From positions 1-64,000 of the forward strand of contig NZ_LQMW01000023.1 of the NCBI RefSeq assembly GCF_001541925.1: a stretch of DNA of 64,000 bases. The letters are read 5' to 3'. Numbering within the stretch: position 1 is the first letter of the stretch; each line of letters begins with the position of its first letter. Position numbers and translations under genes: made by a program. Source of the stretch: Nitrosopumilus sp. Nsub. Its GTDB lineage: Archaea > Thermoproteota > Nitrososphaeria > Nitrososphaerales > Nitrosopumilaceae. The notes under the pieces are model-generated. The model ran no database searches, was not told where the DNA came from, and was given only the letters and a program-made list of their open reading frames with translations. Below are positions 7,841 to 15,301 of the stretch, in pieces.

Positions 7841-8272
7841 ATGGATGTCGTAAATAGTAGAAAAATGACTGATGAAAAAGTTGTAAAATTATTTTCAGAA
7901 AAAAATCTTGTTTTTATTGCAACTGTAATGAAAGATGGTTCTCCCCAGGTTTCTCCTGTTTGGGCAAATTATGAGGATGGGTTTATTTTAGTAAATACTG
8001 CAGAAGGTAGAATAAAACACAAAAATATCTTACGTGATCCTCGTGTTGCAGTATCTGTTACCTCCAATGATAATCCTCTTGATATGACAACAATTAGAGG
8101 TAAAGTAATTGAAATAATTTCTGACTCTGAATATCTTCATGCTGACAAATTAACTCAACAGTATATGGGACGTCCTAATTATCCGTTTAAACAAGAAAAT
8201 GAGAAACGAATCATTTTGAAAATAAAGCCTGAAAAAATTTTTGTTTTGCCTGAATTACAAATGTCTGATTGA
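7841..8272 (+). CDS. PPOX-class flavin/F420-binding oxidoreductase
   Basis: 143-aa split-barrel protein of the pyridoxamine-phosphate-oxidase-like fold. Typical segments: NLVFIATVMKDGSPQVSPVWANYEDG (barrel strands around the cofactor), GRIKHKNILRDPRVAVSV, MTTIRGKVIEI, and the C-terminal RIILKIKPEKIFV. Members of this subgroup in archaea and actinobacteria usually use coenzyme F420 rather than FMN; this window also has an F420-type luciferase-like protein (60668..61633). The substrate is unknown. Ends 23 bases before a perfect palindrome (8296..8317). Confidence 0.85.
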   Translation: MDVVNSRKMTDEKVVKLFSEKNLVFIATVMKDGSPQVSPVWANYEDGFILVNTAEGRIKHKNILRDPRVAVSVTSNDNPLDMTTIRGKVIEIISDSEYLHADKLTQQYMGRPNYPFKQENEKRIILKIKPEKIFVLPELQMSD

Positions 8273-8295
8273 TTTACATCTGTGGATTTATAATG

Positions 8296-8317
8296 TTTCT
8301 AAATTCGAATTTAGAAA
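8296..8317. repeat. Palindromic element, copy 1
   Basis: A perfect 22-base palindrome: TTTCTAAATTC followed by its reverse complement. Flanks ATG... and ...TAT are shared with copy 2 (10199..10220), giving about 27 identical bases. It lies 23 bases after the stop of the flavoprotein gene 7841..8272. All three copies in the window lie just 3' of a gene, so a transcript-end hairpin is the simplest reading. Confidence 0.85.
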
Positions 8318-8364
8318 TATAGTATATCTAGTAAGACAATTTTTAAAAAAGGTGATTAGACAGC

Positions 8365-8457
8365 TTAACGTTTTTGTTTAGCTGCCTTTCTCTTTGGAGC
8401 TGCTTTCTTTGCTGCTTCAGCTCTTTTGGCTTTAGATATTGCCATGACTTTTTTCAT
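8365..8457 (-). CDS. Tiny Lys/Ala-rich basic protein
   Basis: A 30-aa frame (or 26 aa from an internal ATG at 8445). After the start, nearly every residue is Lys, Arg or Ala: AISKAKRAEAAKKAAPKR and KAAKQKR. Such a composition is not expected from random AT-rich DNA, where Ala codons are rare, so the frame is probably real. It resembles histone H1 tails and nucleoid or RNA-binding tails. Compare the basic protein at 51097..51294. It sits between the palindrome copy 1 and the DUF4352-like gene. Confidence 0.5.
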   Translation of the reverse strand: MKKVMAISKAKRAEAAKKAAPKRKAAKQKR

Positions 8458-8544
8458 AAATAGTATGTGTTATGTAGTAAAAGTCACACAATACTATTAC
8501 TAAAATAAAATTTGACGCTTTTTTTTATTTTTATAATTTATCGA

Positions 8545-9030
8545 TCAACAATTTGTTAGACAAATTGATGCAGTATCTACTGTTGCTTGATCCTTTTGTG
8601 GTCTTATGACAATTTTATAATTTTCATCCTCGTCAAATGGAATGTCAAATTGTGTTGTAACTTCAATTGGTTTGTTTGGTTCTAATCCTACCAACCATAG
8701 GTCTTTTGATGAAAATTCACCAAAAACTGCTTTGTGTTTTTGATCTTTTTCATCTATTAAGAAAAATTGTCCTCCTGACACAACTGTATTTTCATCACTG
8801 ATATTTTTTGCAATTATACCAATTTTTACAAACGTGTTTTCTGGTTCTGTCTCTTTATCGCCATCATGTGTGCCTTCAAAAGTTACTATGTATTCTACTG
8901 GTCCCACAAGGACTGTCTCACCTTCACTAACTTCGATGAAATTAGTTTGATATTGCATGTACATGTAATTTGCTAGTACCATGGAACCAATTATTGCTCC
9001 AATTACAATTACTAAACCAATTCGTACCAT
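8545..9030 (-). CDS. Membrane-anchored extracellular protein, DUF4352-like
   Basis: 161 aa: an N-terminal membrane anchor (residues 4-26), then a beta-rich extracellular domain. Features typical of the DUF4352 (immunoglobulin-like, telokin-type) family are visible: a long strand set around VGPVEYIVTFEGTHDGD, FVKIGIIAKNISDENTVVSGGQFFLIDEKDQKHKAV and a late EVTTQFDIPFDEDENYKIVI. Cys157 and Cys161 at the very end may form a disulfide. Function is unknown; such domains are often substrate-binding or protective extracellular modules. Confidence 0.7.
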   Translation of the reverse strand: MVRIGLVIVIGAIIGSMVLANYMYMQYQTNFIEVSEGETVLVGPVEYIVTFEGTHDGDKETEPENTFVKIGIIAKNISDENTVVSGGQFFLIDEKDQKHKAVFGEFSSKDLWLVGLEPNKPIEVTTQFDIPFDEDENYKIVIRPQKDQATVDTASICLTNC

Positions 9031-9680
9031 AATTTGCCACTCCTTTTTTGATATATAGTTGCAACGTAAATTTGCATTTTAGTATTTTGAATTTTTTTAT
9101 GTTGTAGGGAAAAACTATGTCAAAATAGGGGGGTATTTGGGCCCTGATTAATTGACTATTTTTTTATAAATTTCCTTATTTTGATTATTTTTAACCTGGA
9201 TTGTACTTCTTTTCAAATTCATTTTTGGGACATATTTGGTCAATTTCTATGGATTTTTTCTACAAACTCACTTAATTTGTGGGGGTTTAGCTTTTACGCC
9301 TACTTTAGAAAGATTGCCCCTTCTTTGTTGGGATACCTTGGTGGAATTACCCTTGCTTTTTGTATCTAGGCACAAGTGTTCAACCCCCCATCAAAACACC
9401 CATTTTTCAAAATTTCACCCTGTGCCTAAATCTACTTTTTTCATAGGGGGGTTTAACACCTAGGCATAATTTTAAAAATTGCACATTTTTTGCTATTTTT
9501 TCAACAAAATTTTTTCATCGTTATTTTTGTTATTTTTTAAAAATTTTCAATTAAATTATTTTGTAAAAATTTCACCCTTAACCATTTTTTTCTTTTTTGT
9601 TTACAAATAATGCTGGTTTATCCCCCCCCTTTCAAACAAAATAGTATGTTTAATTTTCTACTTGGCGACTGTACAATTTT
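9031..9680. other. 650-base gene-free region with C- and G-tracts
   Basis: Unlike other intergenic DNA here, this stretch holds runs of six or more C or G (near 9127, 9384, 9446 and 9624) within T-rich sequence. Small open frames at 9181..9463 have no protein-like features. The central part can fold strongly (see 9366..9466). It separates two minus-strand genes. Confidence 0.6.
9366..9466 (+). ncRNA. Candidate structured RNA or long hairpin
   Basis: GTG-TT-AACCCCCC (9376-9389) pairs with GGGGGGTTTAACAC (9446-9459) with a single mismatch, and CTAGG (9366-9370) can pair with CCTAG (9459-9463) beyond a bulge. An alternative stem is TAGGCACA (9367-9374) with TGTGCCTA (9421-9428), 8 bp, which would compete with the outer stem. 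Two mutually exclusive stems in a non-coding region suggest a folded RNA. Strand is not determined by the folding alone. Confidence 0.35.
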
Positions 9681-10130
9681 TTAAAATGTTTTTAGTAAGA
9701 ACCTGGCAGTTTTTTCATGTTTATCTGAAACACTATCAATTGCATCAAACATTGTTTGCTGGTTGATGTTTTCTTTATCATCTAATACAACGTAAACTGC
9801 AACTTTTTGTTTTCCATCTTCGCTAATTATTTTGCTTATTGTTTCAATTGAATTACAAAAATCTAAAACTTTGTTGGCAAATTTGCTTCTTTCTTCTTCA
9901 TTAAATCCTCTATATCTGATGATTTGATTACTTTTCATTTCAATTTTTGCACCTATCACTAAAATCCCTAATTGTGCTTTTGGTTCAAAAATATCTATTG
10001 GGATGCCATATGGACCTGCATGTTTTACTAATACTTGGAATGAGTTTTCTTCACTTTTGACTTGTTCAAATGGTAAACTTTCATGAATTAACCATCTTTC
10101 AACATTATCTCTCATTCTAGAGGCACTCAA
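9681..10130 (-). CDS. Conserved archaeal protein, DUF2299-like
   Basis: 149 aa. A helical start (MRDNVERWLIHESLPFEQV) is followed by alternating strands: FQVLVKHAGPYGIPIDIFEPK, LGILVIGAKIEM, then a helix FNEEERSKFANKVLDFCNSI and a strand KVAVYVVLDD. This arrangement resembles the DUF2299/YbjN-like alpha-beta fold found in archaea (moderate recognition). The annotated frame starts at TTG 10130; an ATG at 10115 is an equally good start. No catalytic residues are apparent. Copy 2 of the palindrome lies 69 bases upstream. Confidence 0.6.
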   Translation of the reverse strand: MSASRMRDNVERWLIHESLPFEQVKSEENSFQVLVKHAGPYGIPIDIFEPKAQLGILVIGAKIEMKSNQIIRYRGFNEEERSKFANKVLDFCNSIETISKIISEDGKQKVAVYVVLDDKENINQQTMFDAIDSVSDKHEKTARFLLKTF

Positions 10131-10198
10131 TGTTGAATTTTTGAATTTACTTCTATATGATTCTAAATCTGATAAATCAGGAGTCTAAATAACATATG

Positions 10199-10220
10199 TT
10201 TCTAAATTCGAATTTAGAAA
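10199..10220. repeat. Palindromic element, copy 2
   Basis: Identical to the 22-base palindrome at 8296..8317. It lies 35 bases 3' of the stop codon of the minus-strand gene 10256..10486 and also 69 bases upstream of the start of 9681..10130. Confidence 0.85.
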
Positions 10221-10255
10221 TATCTTAAATTTAGGATGGGAAATTATTGTATTTG

Positions 10256-10486
10256 CTAGATGTTTACATTAAATCCTGGATTGCCTACTACGTCACCAGA
10301 TCCTAATAGTAAAATGTTGAAAATAATTCCAATAATCATCATTACAATTCCTATGTATATGCAATTTTTTGCTTTTCTAGGATCATCTTTTCTAATAGCT
10401 AAATATCCGATAATTCCTCCAATCATTCCGATAAAAATTGGCAGTAAATACCATGCATTGCTTCTTGGTCTTTCTGAATATGTCAT
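10256..10486 (-). CDS. Small two-helix membrane protein
   Basis: 76 aa. A polar basic N-terminus (MTYSERPRSNAW) precedes a helix at about 13-30 (LLPIFIGMIGGIIGYLAI), a charged loop (RKDDPRKAKN) and a second helix at about 42-60 (IYIGIVMMIIGIIFNILLL). The C-terminus is short and polar. Similar small proteins with a charged loop between two helices are common in Thaumarchaeota; function unknown. The gene lies 4 bases downstream of the zinc-ribbon gene 10491..10739 and is probably cotranscribed with it. Confidence 0.65.
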   Translation of the reverse strand: MTYSERPRSNAWYLLPIFIGMIGGIIGYLAIRKDDPRKAKNCIYIGIVMMIIGIIFNILLLGSGDVVGNPGFNVNI

Positions 10487-10490
10487 GAGA

Positions 10491-10739
10491 TTATTTTGCT
10501 AAAGCTACTTTTTTCTGTAACTGTGTGATCTCAATTTCCACTGTTTCTAGTGGATCTTCCACTTGATTTCGTCTAATTGAAAACATTTTTGGTTTTTCAA
10601 AGTCATCCGTACAATCTGGGCATGCATAAACTAGAACTCTATGTTCATTTGGTGCTTTTGGATTGGATAATCTGGGATAATATACCAGTCTTGCCCCACA
10701 ATCCACACAATACCTATTGGCTCTTCTAGTTCTAACCAA
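10491..10739 (-). CDS. Small zinc-ribbon protein
   Basis: 82 aa with two CxxC knuckles (CVDC at about 11-14 and CPDC at about 40-43) that would hold one zinc ion in a ribbon, plus a C-terminal helix (VEIEITQLQKKVALAK). The start is TTG at 10739, with GGAG 8 bases before it; an upstream ATG frame meets a stop. Likely a nucleic-acid or protein-interaction module. Probably cotranscribed with the membrane protein gene at 10256..10486. Confidence 0.65.
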   Translation of the reverse strand: MVRTRRANRYCVDCGARLVYYPRLSNPKAPNEHRVLVYACPDCTDDFEKPKMFSIRRNQVEDPLETVEIEITQLQKKVALAK

Positions 10740-10826
10740 TGTAAATCTCCTGCATATTGTATCTGTCCGATCATCTATTAGATCTGCGTTGTCTAATTGA
10801 GTACACCATTTACTAACAACCGATCA

Positions 10827-10854
10827 ATGTTTCAAAACTCGAATTTAGAAATAT
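10827..10854. repeat. Palindromic element, degenerate copy 3
   Basis: The right half (CGAATTTAGAAATAT) is identical to copies 1 and 2, and the left half has changed (ATGTTTCAAAACT). It ends 7 bases beyond the 3' end of the tRNA-Asn gene, on the downstream side of that gene. Confidence 0.7.
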
Positions 10855-10861
10855 TAAGAGC

Positions 10862-10934
10862 GCCTCCCACCAGACTTGAACTGGTGACCAACCGGTTAAC
10901 AGCCGGTTGCTCTACCACGCTGAGCTAGGGAGGC
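10862..10934 (-). tRNA. tRNA-Asn (anticodon GTT)
   Basis: 73 nt on the minus strand. The acceptor stem GCCTCCC pairs with GGGAGGC, the anticodon loop is CTGTTAA with anticodon GTT, and the T-arm carries GTTCAAGTC. No intron and no encoded CCA. Position 54-60 loop and the D-arm (AGCTCAGCGTGGTAGAGC) are canonical. It sits downstream of the ribosomal gene cluster in the same orientation. Confidence 0.97.
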
Positions 10935-10957
10935 ACATGGATTACCCTTGACAAAAG

Positions 10958-10970
10958 TGATTTAATCTTT
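10958..10970 (-). promoter_or_regulatory. TATA-like box of tRNA-Asn
   Basis: On the minus strand an AAGATTAAATCA-like element lies 25-36 bases before the 5' end of the tRNA, the spacing expected for an archaeal TATA box. Confidence 0.4.
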
Positions 10971-11001
10971 ACGACTTGGGACTTTGAACGATTTATTGAA
11001 G

Positions 11002-11292
11002 TTAATTGTTAAATTTTGAAAAGAATTCTTTGATTTCCTTTGAACGACTTTCAACTAAACCCACAATTTCTAAATGCTCTTCTGCAGTAGGGTCTCTTTT
11101 TTGTGAATATTGAAAAGCACTTAGTATGGAACCAACTAATTCTCCAACAAAAAATCCACATAGAAAATCCCCTACATTTTCACAATCCCAAATATCGCCA
11201 ACAGTTGGTGAAACTCCTGCTGATTTGTAAGCTTCTAGAGTTTGATCAATAAATTCTGTTGTAGTTTTTACAAACTCAGGATCAATATTCAT
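11002..11292 (-). CDS. Small hypothetical protein after rpl6
   Basis: 96 aa, acidic and probably helical. It has two Cys (in DIWDCENVGDFLCGFF, about residues 36 and 44) and a conserved-looking core VGELVGSILSAFQYS, followed by a charged helix EEHLEIVGLVESRSKEIKEFFSKF. There is no membrane segment long enough to be convincing. It lies 15 bases after the ribosomal L6 gene in the same orientation and is likely part of the operon tail, at the position where L32e/L19e/L18 occur in other archaea. Family not recognised. Confidence 0.65.
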   Translation of the reverse strand: MNIDPEFVKTTTEFIDQTLEAYKSAGVSPTVGDIWDCENVGDFLCGFFVGELVGSILSAFQYSQKRDPTAEEHLEIVGLVESRSKEIKEFFSKFNN

Positions 11293-11307
11293 GAGTTATT
11301 TGAAAAT

Positions 11308-11865
11308 TTATTTGTCTATGCCTTTTTTCTTTTCAAAAACATAGATACCGTCTAGGAAAACTCTATGATCTTTGTTCTTTACTTTGGTTTTTAATTCAAT
11401 ATTTGCTGCTGTTTGAGTAATGTCTGTCCAAACTTCCCCTGTAAGGATTACATCTTCACCCTTTGGAACAACTTTGGTATTTCCAACTATGACCGTTTTT
11501 CTTGGAGCTCTTTCTCCTTGGAAATTTTCAATGATGATGTCTTTTCCTTCTACTTTTACTGTAATTGGAAAGTGTGCAAAAACAACTTTCATTTTAATTG
11601 TGTAACCGTTTATCAATCCTTCACAAATATTTCTGATCAATGATCTTGCTGCATGTAAAATAGCATAATCTCTTTTTCTTTGATCAATTGTTGTAAGTAG
11701 AACTTTACTTTCTGTAATTTCTATTTTTACTGGAATTTTACGGAAACTTTGATGTGTTTTTCCTAATGGTCCTACAAATGTTAACATGTGTTTTTTTTGT
11801 GTAATTGTAACTCCTTCTGGAATTTCTACTTCGTCTTGAAATTTTTCTAATTGACTAGTAGACAT
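11308..11865 (-). CDS. rpl6: Ribosomal protein uL6 (L6)
   Basis: Large-subunit protein near the sarcin-ricin loop. 185 aa, usual archaeal length. Two L6 repeats are visible: PEGVTITQKKHMLTFVGPLGKTHQSF and the second with VFAHFPITVKVEGKDIIIENFQGERAPR, followed by the conserved TQTAANIE. It overlaps the S8 gene by 11 bases (translational coupling). Last recognisable ribosomal gene of the cluster here. Confidence 0.97.
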   Translation of the reverse strand: MSTSQLEKFQDEVEIPEGVTITQKKHMLTFVGPLGKTHQSFRKIPVKIEITESKVLLTTIDQRKRDYAILHAARSLIRNICEGLINGYTIKMKVVFAHFPITVKVEGKDIIIENFQGERAPRKTVIVGNTKVVPKGEDVILTGEVWTDITQTAANIELKTKVKNKDHRVFLDGIYVFEKKKGIDK

Positions 11866-12247
11866 ATCCGATTAAAAATCCTCCAATTCCTTTTTCTATT
11901 GCATCGTGATGTGACATAACACCTTGATTTGTTGTAACTAGTAACATTCCTCTATCATATGAAGGCAAGTATTGTTGTTCCCAGTTGTTATATTCATCGT
12001 TTTTTACTTTGAATCTTGGTGATATAGCCCCACATTTGGTAATTTTTGCTAGTAAATTTATCTTAAATTTGCCACCTCTTTTATCATCAATATGTTCGAA
12101 TTCTCCGATATACCCATCTTTTTGAAGTGTTTTTAGAACTTCAACACCTAATTTTGAAGTTGGTAAGATGATGCAATCTGATTTCCTTCTTGCCTCGTTA
12201 TTGTATAACGTGACAAACAAATTTGCTAAAATATTAGTTGCTGGCAT
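11855..12247 (-). CDS. rps8: Ribosomal protein uS8 (S8)
   Basis: Small-subunit protein binding the central domain of 16S rRNA. 130 aa, full length. Starts MPATNILANLFVTLYNNEARRKSD; the C-terminal signature TNQGVMSHHDAIEKGIGGFLIGYVY with the STS/NQG-type rRNA-binding loop is intact. Overlaps L6 by 11 bases; 6 bases follow the S14 stop. Confidence 0.97.
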   Translation of the reverse strand: MPATNILANLFVTLYNNEARRKSDCIILPTSKLGVEVLKTLQKDGYIGEFEHIDDKRGGKFKINLLAKITKCGAISPRFKVKNDEYNNWEQQYLPSYDRGMLLVTTNQGVMSHHDAIEKGIGGFLIGYVY

Positions 12248-12253
12248 CTATTA

Positions 12254-12433
12254 TCACCGATTTTTCCTGAACCCTAAAGATGTTGCTACTTCTCTAAAGC
12301 ATCGTCTGCATAACATTAAGTCGTATTTTTGAATAACAGCTGTATAGTCCCCACATCTCTTACACCATCTGGAACCTCTTCCAAAATCATGTTTTTTTCT
12401 TCCAGTAGTTTCATAAGATCTATCTTTAGGCAT
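12254..12433 (-). CDS. rps14: Ribosomal protein uS14 (S14), zinc-binding form
   Basis: 59-aa small-subunit protein of the C+ type: Cys residues in WCKRCGDY and LMLCRRCFRE form a four-Cys zinc site. Starts MPKDRSYETTGRKKHDFGRG and ends LGFRKNR. The ATG shares one base with the L5 stop codon (TAATG). The gene is short but its sequence and position between L5 and S8 are unmistakable. Confidence 0.97.
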   Translation of the reverse strand: MPKDRSYETTGRKKHDFGRGSRWCKRCGDYTAVIQKYDLMLCRRCFREVATSLGFRKNR

Positions 12434-12954
12434 TATACTATCGTAACTCCATATTCTTTTGCTAGATAATCCTTTGCTTCTTGATTAGTGATGATATGTG
12501 ATTTTCCTACACTAGCTTTGTGTTTACTTCTTTTGCGGATTGAATAACCTGGTCTAGTTAATGTAACTGAAATTCCAAGACCTAAAATTCCTATTTGTGG
12601 ATCATACTTTACACCGGGAATATCTATGTGTTCATTAATTCCAAACGAATAATTTCCAAAATTATCAAATGCTCTACCATTGACTGTGTTTCCTTTTGCT
12701 TCTAACAATCTTTTCAATAATACTATTGCATCATTACCTCTAATTGTAACTGCAACTCCAATTGGTTCACCTTTTCTTACTCCCCATTCTCTTTGAGTTT
12801 CTTTTGCATTTCTTGTTGATGGTTTTTTACCTGAAATTTGCTCTAATGCTCTTTTTGCAATATCAATTATATCTCCTGATTTACCAATTCCCATATTCAA
12901 TACTACTTTCTCTAAAGAGATTTTTTTCATTGGAGATTCTGTTACTTGAGACAT
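12433..12954 (-). CDS. rpl5: Ribosomal protein uL5 (L5)
   Basis: Large-subunit protein of the central protuberance, binding 5S rRNA. 173 aa. Signatures: KISLEKVVLNMGIGKSGD, ISGKKPSTRNAKETQREWGVRKGEPIGVAVTIRG (archaeal form), NFGNYSFGINEHIDIPGVKYDP. Its stop overlaps the S14 start by one base. Confidence 0.97.
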   Translation of the reverse strand: MSQVTESPMKKISLEKVVLNMGIGKSGDIIDIAKRALEQISGKKPSTRNAKETQREWGVRKGEPIGVAVTIRGNDAIVLLKRLLEAKGNTVNGRAFDNFGNYSFGINEHIDIPGVKYDPQIGILGLGISVTLTRPGYSIRKRSKHKASVGKSHIITNQEAKDYLAKEYGVTIV

Positions 12955-12958
12955 GTTA

Positions 12959-13675
12959 TCACTTTAATTGAATTACAGGCTCCTCTTTACCTATTGGCAT
13001 AATGACATCAGCTGGAATCTCGATTTTTTTATCGCCTAAAATTAGAATAACTCTTTTTGGAAGAATGAATGTGCCTTCTTCTACACTTTCAACTTTACCT
13101 ACTTGCCCGGCATTAACACCTCTTGTAACTAATCCTTGACATCCTGCTTCAAGTTTGATTATTTCTAAAACTTTTTGATCTGGAATTTGCATTACACATG
13201 TATCTCCAACCTTTGCATCTACTTCTTCAAGTGTTGAACGACCATCATGAAATCCTATTTGTGTTTTACCGTTGTTAATTGTTGTTTTAGTTACAACTCT
13301 AACTAATTTTTTAGATTTTTCTGCATCTGTAATTTTAATTGGTTTTAAGATTTTTCCTTCAGTTGGTACGAGACGATAGATGTCTGGAACATTTTCTAAC
13401 TCTATTACATCCATTAATCCAATTGCGTGATGTAGTGATTTTCTAACAACTCCGTCAATCTTGACTTTGCCTGCATAAATTGATGCTTTAGCTTCTCTTA
13501 AACTTGAAACTATCTTTAATGTGTCTCTGAGAAATACTGCTGATGGAATTGCATAATTCTTTTTGTGTGGACCTGGTCTTGTAGTAATTATAAATCGTTT
13601 ATCTTTTCTTGCAATTCCCCAGAATTGTGGAGCCATTTGTCGTTTGAGTTTTTTACTACCTGCAATACTTACCAT
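12959..13675 (-). CDS. rps4e: Ribosomal protein eS4 (S4e)
   Basis: Archaeal/eukaryotic-specific small-subunit protein, 238 aa. Contains an S4 RNA-binding region (SLREAKASIYAGKVKIDGVVRKSLHHAIGLMD) and a C-terminal KOW-type segment (GLVTRGVNAGQVGKVESVEEG). Start shares one base with the L24 stop. Typical archaeal operon position between L24 and L5. Confidence 0.97.
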   Translation of the reverse strand: MVSIAGSKKLKRQMAPQFWGIARKDKRFIITTRPGPHKKNYAIPSAVFLRDTLKIVSSLREAKASIYAGKVKIDGVVRKSLHHAIGLMDVIELENVPDIYRLVPTEGKILKPIKITDAEKSKKLVRVVTKTTINNGKTQIGFHDGRSTLEEVDAKVGDTCVMQIPDQKVLEIIKLEAGCQGLVTRGVNAGQVGKVESVEEGTFILPKRVILILGDKKIEIPADVIMPIGKEEPVIQLK

Positions 13676-14079
13676 TAATTCTCATCTTCCTTTTTTTCGA
13701 CTTCTTTTTTTACTTTTGCTTCTTTAGTATCTTTTCCATCTAATTTTGCCATTCTCCATTTGTCATCTGTGTTTAATGAAGTAATAACTAGATTTGATGT
13801 ATGTATGTAAACATCAAATTTATCACCTTTAGTTTTCTCTTTCTTTACTCCTTCAATTGCAACACTAGATTTTTGTGTAGAAATGTTTGAAACTTTACCG
13901 TCTACTCCTTTGAATTCTCCTCTAAGTATGGTTACACTATCTCCTTCTACTACTCTAGCACTTTTTTTACCATATTTTTTTTGCAAGTCTTTTGATAAAT
14001 TAGCACCCATTTGTTTACTTCTAGTTTGCATGGTTGCTTGGAAGATCATTCGATTGCGCATTTTAGTTGGTTTTACCAT
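13675..14079 (-). CDS. rpl24: Ribosomal protein uL24 (L24)
   Basis: Assembly-initiating large-subunit protein, 134 aa from the ATG at 14079 ([29 protein letters not shown]). The frame is open to 14112, but that would run into the L14 gene and lacks family similarity. A KOW motif is present ([20 protein letters not shown]). A Lys/Glu-rich tail ([16 protein letters not shown]) extends the C-terminus. Confidence 0.96.
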   Translation of the reverse strand: MVKPTKMRNRMIFQATMQTRSKQMGANLSKDLQKKYGKKSARVVEGDSVTILRGEFKGVDGKVSNISTQKSSVAIEGVKKEKTKGDKFDVYIHTSNLVITSLNTDDKWRMAKLDGKDTKEAKVKKEVEKKEDEN

Positions 14080-14083
14080 TTTA

Positions 14084-14506
14084 TCATACCACCGTTGATG
14101 CCAAGTTAGCAACTCTAGGCCATTTTTCTGAGGCTTCTGCTGCTACTGGTCCTTTGATGTCAGTTCCTTTTGTTTCTCCTTCAGGAGTAATTAATACTGC
14201 TGCATTATCTTCAAAACAAACTCTTATTCCGTTTAATCTTCTAATTGCATATTTTTGTCTAACAATAACTGCACCGTAAACTTGTTTTCTTAATTCAGCT
14301 GGTCCTTTCTTTACAACAACATTGCAAAAGTCACCTACTGCTGCTGAAGGAAGTCTTGATGCTCTTGTTTTGTGTCTTGGTACGTTAATTACTTCTAAAA
14401 TTTTTGCACCAGAATTATCTGCACATGTGATGTTTGCTCCAACTGGAATTGATCTTGTTACATATGGGCGGAATTCTTCAACACCTTTACCAGCTTGTTT
14501 TGCCAT
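14084..14506 (-). CDS. rpl14: Ribosomal protein uL14 (L14)
   Basis: Large-subunit protein at the subunit interface (bridges B5/B8). 140 aa with the signatures [36 protein letters not shown] and [27 protein letters not shown]. Start shares one base with the S17 stop. Confidence 0.97.
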   Translation of the reverse strand: MAKQAGKGVEEFRPYVTRSIPVGANITCADNSGAKILEVINVPRHKTRASRLPSAAVGDFCNVVVKKGPAELRKQVYGAVIVRQKYAIRRLNGIRVCFEDNAAVLITPEGETKGTDIKGPVAAEASEKWPRVANLASTVV

Positions 14507-14835
14507 TATGCTTTTACCTCAATTACTACGTATGAAACAGATTTTGCTAATGGTCTACATTCTGCAGCGATAACTGCATCCCCTTCTTTTACTTCTAAGT
14601 TTGATGGTACGTGTGCATGGATTGTACTTTTACCTCTAGCATATCTTTTGAATTTGTTAAAATAAACTGGAGCTTCTTTTTGAATTACAACTGTATCTTT
14701 TGCCTTTGATTTTATGACTTTGCCCTCAAATAATTTACCACGAATTGGTAATGTTCCATTAAATGGATTTTTGTTATCTCCCTCTTGTGGTTCTTCTTTA
14801 GGTGCATTTACTTTAATTCCTATGTTTCTAGTCAT
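14506..14835 (-). CDS. rps17: Ribosomal protein uS17 (S17)
   Basis: Small-subunit protein, 109 aa. Signatures: FNGTLPIRGKLFEGKVIKSKAKDTVVIQKE, YFNKFKRYARGKSTIHAHVPS and the OB-fold end GDAVIAAECRPLAKSVSYVVIE. The N-terminal region (KVNAPKEEPQEGDNKNP) is the archaeal extension. Overlaps the RNase P protein gene by 4 bases. Confidence 0.97.
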   Translation of the reverse strand: MTRNIGIKVNAPKEEPQEGDNKNPFNGTLPIRGKLFEGKVIKSKAKDTVVIQKEAPVYFNKFKRYARGKSTIHAHVPSNLEVKEGDAVIAAECRPLAKSVSYVVIEVKA

Positions 14836-15098
14836 GCTTTTGCTCCTATTCTTTCAAATGGTCTTTTTGTTATTGATGATCCTTTAACCAGAATGTTTTC
14901 GCCTTTAACGAAAAATTTCAAATTACTTGTTAATTTTGGAATCATTTTTTTGCCTTTTTTAGTATTTATTGTAATCATAGATTTTGTTTCATTGATTACC
15001 CTTCCATTTAATCCTACTAATTGTGAATTATTTGATTCAACTACTTGTGTTTCTAAACCGATTAACTCATGTCTTGAAATTGTGTCTTTAGTAATCAT
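14832..15098 (-). CDS. rnp1: RNase P protein component 1 (Rpp29/Pop4)
   Basis: 88-aa protein subunit of archaeal RNase P, which matures the 5' ends of tRNAs. Sm-like barrel seen in HELIGLETQVVESNNSQLVGLNGRVINETKSMITI followed by basic KKGKKMIPK and FFVKGENILVKGSSITKRPFERI. Its placement between L29 and S17 is the usual archaeal one. Overlaps both neighbours by 4 bases. Confidence 0.95.
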   Translation of the reverse strand: MITKDTISRHELIGLETQVVESNNSQLVGLNGRVINETKSMITINTKKGKKMIPKLTSNLKFFVKGENILVKGSSITKRPFERIGAKA

Positions 15099-15301
15099 TG
15101 TTTTTTCTCCATTTGATTTAATCTGGTTAACATTCTTGCAATGTTGTGGCGAATTGGTTTTAGTTTTCCACTTTCTTTTCTTAATGTTCCTTTAGAAGAA
15201 TCTATTCTTAGTTTTGCTAATTCTGATCTGCTTTCTTGAATTTTACTTTTGAGATCTTTCTCATTCAAATTGTTAATTGTTTTCATACTGATTTTGGTCA
15301 T
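15095..15301 (-). CDS. rpl29: Ribosomal protein uL29 (L29)
   Basis: Small helical protein near the peptide exit tunnel, 68 aa (63 aa if translation begins at the internal ATG at 15286). Two long helices: [23 protein letters not shown] and the C-terminal signature [18 protein letters not shown]. Overlaps S3 and the RNase P protein gene by 4 bases each. Confidence 0.95.
   Translation of the reverse strand: MTKISMKTINNLNEKDLKSKIQESRSELAKLRIDSSKGTLRKESGKLKPIRHNIARMLTRLNQMEKKQ

Noticed and set aside
9181-9463. Two overlapping plus-strand frames
   Set aside because: Phe/Leu/Ile-rich translations from T-rich DNA with no motif; the DNA can fold as RNA instead.
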